A stretch of DNA of 64,000 nt. It comes from Pseudomonadota bacterium (GTDB lineage: Bacteria; Pseudomonadota; Gammaproteobacteria; Steroidobacterales; Steroidobacteraceae). Under the pieces are notes generated by a model. It saw only the letters and a list, made by a program, of their open reading frames with translations, was not told the origin of the DNA and ran no database searches. Below, piece after piece: positions 60,134 through 64,000 of the stretch. A program made the position numbers and the translations under genes. How positions within the stretch are numbered: the stretch's first letter is position 1; the number at the start of each line of letters is the position of its first letter. The stretch spans positions 124,001 to 188,000 of the forward strand of contig JAFAEQ010000029.1 of the NCBI GenBank assembly GCA_023423935.1, given 5' to 3'.

Positions 60134-60469
60134 ATGCCGACTCCGCATCAACCTCCCGCCAGCGTACGACGCGCATTACGCAAGCTGGGGGCAGACATCC
60201 ACGACGCCCGCCGAAGACGGCGCCTGCCGATGGCGGTCGTGGCCGAGCGCGCCTTCACGTCCCGTTCGACGTTGCAAAGAGTCGAGGCTGGCGACACCAG
60301 CGTCAGCGTCGGCATCTACGCAAGCGTCCTCCAAGCGCTCGGCCTGCTCGAGGGCTTGAGTAACGCCGCGGACATCAGCAACGACCCAGTGGGGCAGGCA
60401 CTCGCCAGTGCCGAGTTGCCCAAGCACGTCCACCTCAAACGATCGACCGGAACCTCTCGCGATGACTGA
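60134..60469 (+). CDS. hipB: HipB-like antitoxin, XRE-family DNA-binding protein
   Basis: The 111-residue protein has a Cro/C1-type helix-turn-helix (RKLGADIHDARRRRRLPMAV, VAERAFTSRSTLQRVEAGD, VSVGIYASVLQALGLLEGL) and a polar tail likely to contact HipA. It is the antitoxin and autorepressor of the pair. It overlaps hipA by 8 bp. The start at 60134 follows the operator palindrome directly, which leaves a very short leader. Together with hipA it forms a type II toxin-antitoxin module, although many chromosomal HipBA pairs have weak or no toxicity. Confidence 0.88.
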   Translation: MPTPHQPPASVRRALRKLGADIHDARRRRRLPMAVVAERAFTSRSTLQRVEAGDTSVSVGIYASVLQALGLLEGLSNAADISNDPVGQALASAELPKHVHLKRSTGTSRDD

Positions 60470-61709
60470 CTTCGAGGTCCATATCGATCTCGATGGCATC
60501 ACGCGCTCGGTAGGACTGGTGAGAAGCAATCGTGTCCGTGGCACAGAGACGCTCCTGTTCGAATATGACCGAACCTGGCTCGAGGCCTCTGACCGATTCT
60601 CATTGGAGCCCGCTCTTGCCTTGACGCGCGGTGCTTTCGCCCCGCCCGCCGGGCGTGCAACTTTCGGCTCGATTGGCGACTCCGCACCGGACACGTGGGG
60701 CCGTCGCCTCATGCAGCGAGCGGAACGTCGTCTCGCTGAACGCGAGGGCCGCGCGGTTCGCACTCTCACAGAAAGCGACTATCTGCTGGGCGTCGCCGAC
60801 GAGACGCGACTCGGCGCGCTTCGATTCCGGAGATTCGGCGAAGAAACATTTCAGGCGCCCACCCGCGCTGGCGTGCCCGCGTTGATTGAGCTCGGCAGAT
60901 TGCTGGAAATCACCGAGCGGATTCTCCGCGACGAGGAAACGGACGAGGATCTCCAACTCATTTTCGCTCCCGGCTCCTCACTCGGCGGCGCGCGCCCGAA
61001 AGCGTCGGTCATCGATCAACACGGCCAGCTAGCTATCGCCAAGTTCCCGAAGGAGACGGACAACTACAGCATGGAGACCTGGGAGGAGATCGCCCTGCGA
61101 CTGGCTGAACAGGCCGGCATCGCCACTCCGCAGCACACTTTGCTCAACGTGGCAGGCAAGGCAGTCATGCTGTCACGACGCTTTGATCGTCGCGGCACGA
61201 TTCGCATCCCCTTTCTATCCGCAATGGCAATGACGGGAGCCAGCGATGGAGAGCGCGGCAGCTATCCGGAGATCGTCGATGCACTTGTCCAATATGGCGC
61301 GCATGGAAAGACAGACGCTCACGCCCTGTATCGCCGAGTCGTCTTCAACGTACTCATCTCCAATGTCGATGATCACCTGCGCAATCACGGTTTTCTCTGG
61401 GATGGCAAGGCAGGATGGTTGCTGTCGCCGGCTTATGACCTCAATCCCGTCCCGACAGATCTCAAGGCGCGAGTACTGACAACGAATATCGATCTCGATG
61501 AAGGCACCTGTTCACTTGACCTATTGGAGTCCGCTTCGCAGTTCTTCGGACTCACACTGCCGGCGGCTCGCGCCATTATTAAAGAGGTTGCGACGGTGAC
61601 CGCAACCTGGCGCGAGACCGCCAAAGCCGTGGGCGCGCGATCAGCCGAGATCCACCGCATGGTGAGCGCTTTCGAGCATGACGATCTCAGGCGCGCACTC
61701 ACGTTGTAA
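60462..61709 (+). CDS. hipA: HipA-like serine/threonine kinase toxin
   Basis: HipA kinases phosphorylate targets such as glutamyl-tRNA synthetase and slow growth. This 415-residue protein has the HipA N-terminal domain (LSRDR-like RFSLEPALALTRGAFAPPAG, GSIGDSAPDTWGRRLMQRAE), the nucleotide loop SSLGGARPKASV, the Lys in LAIAKFPKETD, the catalytic NVDDHLRNHGFL (Asp, Asn) and the Mg-binding AYDLNPVP. All key residues appear intact, so activity is plausible. I chose the ATG at 60462, overlapping the hipB stop by 8 bp; an upstream in-frame start lies inside hipB. Downstream is a gene remnant and one copy of the 23-nt repeat. Confidence 0.9.
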   Translation: MTDFEVHIDLDGITRSVGLVRSNRVRGTETLLFEYDRTWLEASDRFSLEPALALTRGAFAPPAGRATFGSIGDSAPDTWGRRLMQRAERRLAEREGRAVRTLTESDYLLGVADETRLGALRFRRFGEETFQAPTRAGVPALIELGRLLEITERILRDEETDEDLQLIFAPGSSLGGARPKASVIDQHGQLAIAKFPKETDNYSMETWEEIALRLAEQAGIATPQHTLLNVAGKAVMLSRRFDRRGTIRIPFLSAMAMTGASDGERGSYPEIVDALVQYGAHGKTDAHALYRRVVFNVLISNVDDHLRNHGFLWDGKAGWLLSPAYDLNPVPTDLKARVLTTNIDLDEGTCSLDLLESASQFFGLTLPAARAIIKEVATVTATWRETAKAVGARSAEIHRMVSAFEHDDLRRALTL

Positions 61710-61761
61710 GTTGTCTCATGTCGCCGATGTGCAGCGTGCGGCAACAACGCTCTCTCCACCT

Positions 61762-61869
61762 CTAAACAGCCGAGCTCATCGTCAGCTGCAGCACACGGCC
61801 ATCCTTCGGAGACACCCCCGTCAAGGTATCCGCCTTGGCGCGTGAACTCGCCTCGTTCCGTCTGCTGCA
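61762..61869 (-). pseudogene. 3'-end remnant resembling the repeat-lipoprotein gene
   Basis: The stretch 61788-61862 aligns with the 3' end of the lipoprotein gene (57010-57085) at roughly 80% identity over the best 40 bp. In the corresponding frame it encodes TLTGVSPKDGRVLQL, against FTGVFPIEGRVLRP in the intact gene, and ends at a TAG at 61762. Nothing upstream encodes the rest of the protein. It abuts the right copy of the 23-nt repeat. Confidence 0.55.
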
Positions 61870-61892
61870 GCTCGAGAAAGGGATTAAAGCTG
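61870..61892 (+). repeat. 23-nt direct repeat, right copy
   Basis: This is the exact second copy of the sequence at 60030-60052. It spans the last two codons and the TAA stop of the AraC gene plus 14 bp beyond. Confidence 0.75.
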
Positions 61893-62945
61893 CCGCAACC
61901 AGTGGTGGAAGCGCGGCCGTGCTCCTTCGCTGATGCGATCGCGTACGGCGTCGAGGCGGCGTTGGGCACGGCCCAATTCGATCGCATCGCGAGGGCCGAT
62001 GTTGTAGGCGGCACGAAAGCTTCGGCAGAAATGGCTTTGGCTGGAAAAGCCCGCGGCGAGCGCAACGTCGATGATGCGGCGGCGGGACCCGTTGCAACCG
62101 GACAGTTCCTCGAAGCAGCGGGCCAAGCGCGCTTCGCGGATGAAAGCAGCCACGCCGCCGAGCGGAGCGAACATGCGGTAGAGCTGCGCGCGCGAGCAAG
62201 CGAATCGCCGGCTCAGTTCGGCAGGCGTGAGGTCATCATCGCCGAGATTGCGCTTGATGTAGTCGCAGATCGCATCGAGCTTGGCTTGCTCGAGCAGCGG
62301 ATGCTCATCGTCGGCGGCCGCCTCATCACCGCCGAAGGCTCCGGCGACGGCGCCCAGCAACATTCGATTGAGCGCTGAGAGTTGCTCCACGGAGGCATCG
62401 GGCAGGCTGCGCCAGATCGTCAGCAGATGGCTGGCCAGGATCTGGGCCAACGGCGAGCCAGCCCGCAACACTGTGCCGTAGCGCAGCGGCCGACGGCCGA
62501 TCTGCTCCGCCATCAGCTCGCGGGGAATGACCAAAGAGAGCACATTGGATTCCTGCGCTCGCGTTTGAAGCGATTGCCCCAGATCCAGCAGACTGATGTC
62601 GCCCGCGCCGACGCGCATCGCGCGGCTGCCGTTGTACCCCGCGTAGCCGCCCGAGAGATAGAGCTGCACCAGCAAGTGGTCCTCACCGGCGCTGTAGACG
62701 CGTTCGCGCTTGAAGCGAAGCGGCGAGAAGGCGCTCATCGCGAGGAAGGTCTGCTGCAGGTTGAAGCTCTCGACCTCCGCATAGAACGCTTGCAGCGCTG
62801 CCTCATCTGCGGGAGCCGAGTCGAACAACGGCAGCACGCTTTCGCGCCAGATGCCGAAGCGTTCCTCCGGAGGCAGAAGATCCGTGCGGAATTTGGCACG
62901 CGGGATGGTTTCGCTCTCGGCAGAAGAATTCTTGTTCATCGGCAT
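61884..62945 (-). CDS. AraC-family transcriptional regulator
   Basis: This 353-residue regulator has an N-terminal AraC-binding-like domain (FNLQQTFLAMSAFSPLRFKR, HLLVQLYLSGGYAGYNGSRA, GDISLLDLGQSL) and a C-terminal two-HTH DNA-binding domain (LTPAELSRRFACSRAQLYRM, RIIDVALAAGFSSQSHFCRS, FRAAYNIGPRDAI). It resembles the AraC_binding_2/FeaR-like group. Its stop codon lies inside the 23-nt direct repeat, so the extreme 3' end is part of the rearranged region. No target gene is apparent. Confidence 0.88.
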   Translation of the reverse strand: MPMNKNSSAESETIPRAKFRTDLLPPEERFGIWRESVLPLFDSAPADEAALQAFYAEVESFNLQQTFLAMSAFSPLRFKRERVYSAGEDHLLVQLYLSGGYAGYNGSRAMRVGAGDISLLDLGQSLQTRAQESNVLSLVIPRELMAEQIGRRPLRYGTVLRAGSPLAQILASHLLTIWRSLPDASVEQLSALNRMLLGAVAGAFGGDEAAADDEHPLLEQAKLDAICDYIKRNLGDDDLTPAELSRRFACSRAQLYRMFAPLGGVAAFIREARLARCFEELSGCNGSRRRIIDVALAAGFSSQSHFCRSFRAAYNIGPRDAIELGRAQRRLDAVRDRISEGARPRFHHWLRQL

Positions 62946-63253
62946 GCGCAGGACGCTCTCAAACTCTTCAAAGCACCTAAGCGGAACTTAGCACTCACTG
63001 GGCGAAAAACTTGCGAACTGCGTCGAGCGGTGGCGATGGGGTTTCAACCTGCAGCGAATCCTGCGCGAGCATTCACACGACTCACATTTCGACCGCGCCG
63101 AATCGACCGCAATGTCTCGTCGTAACAGGTGGCGACGTTTGGTGTGGCAACGAGCCGCGCCGTGCGAAGTTAATTTTCCGACGAGGGCCACGTTGCGGCT
63201 TGAGCGCGCCTCGAAGTCGCCGAACGAATGATGCGTGCAAAACTCGACGAGTA
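62946..63253. other. Intergenic stretch with no recognisable feature
   Basis: This 308-bp region lies upstream of the AraC gene and downstream of the SnoaL-like gene, both on the minus strand. I found no gene, strong palindrome or repeat in it. It should contain the AraC promoter. Confidence 0.5.
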
Positions 63254-63658
63254 TTACGTCGGAGCCTTCAATACCTTTGAGACCAACTCTGTATCGAGGT
63301 ATTCCGTCAGCTCCTTCAGCTGGCCATCGGCCATGCGGCACACGTAGCAATAGCGATTGTTATAGGGTTCGCTCGCTTTCGTTGTCACATCCCCTCTGCA
63401 TTCCACAACGACATAATCGTCTTCCGCAATGAATCGGACCGCGGTGTTTGTGTATCGCGTCGCGAAGTTGGCGAACAGGGGCGCCATGAGCTCGGTCAGC
63501 ACTGTCTCTTTGCCGCGATACGTCCTTGACCAAGCGGTGCTTCCCGTAATGGTCCAACTGAAGTCATCAGCCCAAAGATCGACGAATGGACGGCCATCAC
63601 CCTGCGCCAAAGCATCGAATGCAACCTGTAGCGCCGTCTTATTATCCGATGCCGACAT
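63254..63658 (-). CDS. SnoaL-like/NTF2-fold protein
   Basis: The 134-residue protein fits the cone-shaped NTF2/SnoaL fold: TALQVAFDALAQGDGRPFVD, LWADDFSWTITGSTAWSRTY, ELMAPLFANFATRYTNTAVR, DDYVVVECRGDVTTKASEPY and YCYVCRMADGQLKELTEYLD. Members are isomerases, hydrolases or simple binding proteins, so function is open. I chose the ATG at 63658, with AGGAGA 9 bp upstream. A start twelve codons earlier would include that ribosome site. Confidence 0.82.
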   Translation of the reverse strand: MSASDNKTALQVAFDALAQGDGRPFVDLWADDFSWTITGSTAWSRTYRGKETVLTELMAPLFANFATRYTNTAVRFIAEDDYVVVECRGDVTTKASEPYNNRYCYVCRMADGQLKELTEYLDTELVSKVLKAPT

Positions 63659-63817
63659 GAGAGAGTTCTCCTTTCGCTCCAACGTCCAGTTCAAGCGGCA
63701 GCAGGTTTGTTGAACCTAAAGACCGGAAAAAGGGTTCTGCTCATCGTGGTCTGACGCATCACGTCATTGCTCACGCGCTTGCGTCTTCGCACTTTGCCGG
63801 CAGTTCGGTTCCTCGAT

Positions 63818-64000
63818 TCACTGGCTTACGCGCCATCCACGCTCCAAGCCTTGGAATTTCCAATCCGGACCGGCTCCTACCTTCTCCACGATAGTGACAA
63901 AGGTCAGGCTTGCGTCTGCGACGTGTCCTGTCACCTCCCAGCAGCCGGGCGTGGGGAAGACGAGGTAAACAGGTTGAAAACCAATGTCGCCGTAGTCGTA
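63818..64000 (-). CDS. C-terminal part of a hypothetical protein, cut by the window edge
   Basis: An open frame enters from the right edge and ends at 63818, giving the last 60 residues of a protein. The sequence includes QPVYLVFPTPGCWEVTGHV, DASLTFVTIVEKV and WKFQGLERGWRVSQ. The GCWEVTG.V.DASLTFVT pattern looks like a conserved secreted or lipoprotein family that I remember only as hypothetical. The start lies outside the window. Confidence 0.6.
   Translation of the reverse strand, partial: YDYGDIGFQPVYLVFPTPGCWEVTGHVADASLTFVTIVEKVGAGPDWKFQGLERGWRVSQ

Overview
The window is a high-GC bacterial chromosome segment carrying about 58 protein-coding genes and no rRNA, tRNA or CRISPR array that I can see. 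A TonB-dependent receptor, several Sec, Tat and lipoprotein signal peptides, DsbA-like and MscS-like proteins and a Tat-exported class A beta-lactamase show a Gram-negative proteobacterium. The gene repertoire, the GTGG-headed REP palindromes and the GC-rich codon use fit a gammaproteobacterium of the Xanthomonadales/Nevskiales/Steroidobacter type, but this placement is inference only.

Region 1 (about 1-29.7 kb) is a purine and purine-nucleoside utilisation locus. On the minus strand are an 8-oxoguanine-deaminase-like amidohydrolase, two tandem exported NUP (purine nucleoside permease family) proteins, a TonB-dependent receptor with an EF-hand-like loop, an exported adenosine-deaminase-like protein, a RutR-like TetR regulator and a BMP-family binding protein. 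A separate exported nucleoside-phosphorylase-fold protein is on the plus strand. Divergent from the binding protein is a tightly packed 12-gene run, most of it with 1-17 nt overlaps: uraH, xdhA, xdhB, xdhC, a BMP-type ABC transporter (ATPase and two permeases), puuD, guaD, puuE, a uraD-allC fusion and an M20 hydrolase. Together these could take up nucleosides through the outer membrane, deaminate and cleave them in the periplasm, import the bases, and degrade guanine, xanthine, urate, HIU, OHCU, allantoin and allantoate in the cytoplasm. A purine phosphoribosyltransferase-like gene at the end would give a salvage branch. A GntP permease and a two-cupin protein lie at the left edge.

Region 2 (about 29.9-48.9 kb) is a mix of short, mostly unrelated units: beta-lactamase, M64 peptidase, PBP7-type DD-peptidase, dienelactone hydrolase, DUF1697, MscS-like channel, a receiver/TM/TPR protein, ACP phosphodiesterase, aldo/keto reductase, a lone ModA, a BtuF-like protein without a signal peptide, an ECF sigma factor with a small membrane protein, an AraC/GyrI-like regulator, a DedA-rhodanese fusion, a thiolase paired with an FNR-type reductase, and a sulfite-oxidase-like molybdoenzyme. 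REP-type palindromes cluster at 30.8-31.1, 33.9-34.1 and 44.0-44.2 kb.

Region 3 (about 48.9-64 kb) holds a cNMP-binding/thioredoxin-reductase-like protein, a DsbA-like protein, an isochorismatase-fold protein lacking the family cysteine, a methyltransferase, a frameshifted methionine aminopeptidase, small membrane and exported proteins, a DUF5694-like protein, a 943-residue repeat lipoprotein, and a HipBA module with a perfect operator palindrome. HipBA sits between two copies of a 23-nt direct repeat beside a decayed 3' remnant resembling the lipoprotein gene. An AraC regulator, a SnoaL-like protein and the 3' end of a further gene complete the window.

The most unusual signals are a 112-bp MITE-like element inserted in frame in the nucleoside-phosphorylase gene with a second copy upstream of the NUP operon, the UraD-AllC fusion, the EF-hand-like loop in the receptor, a 20-nt motif shared by two transport promoters of the purine locus, and the rearranged HipBA neighbourhood.
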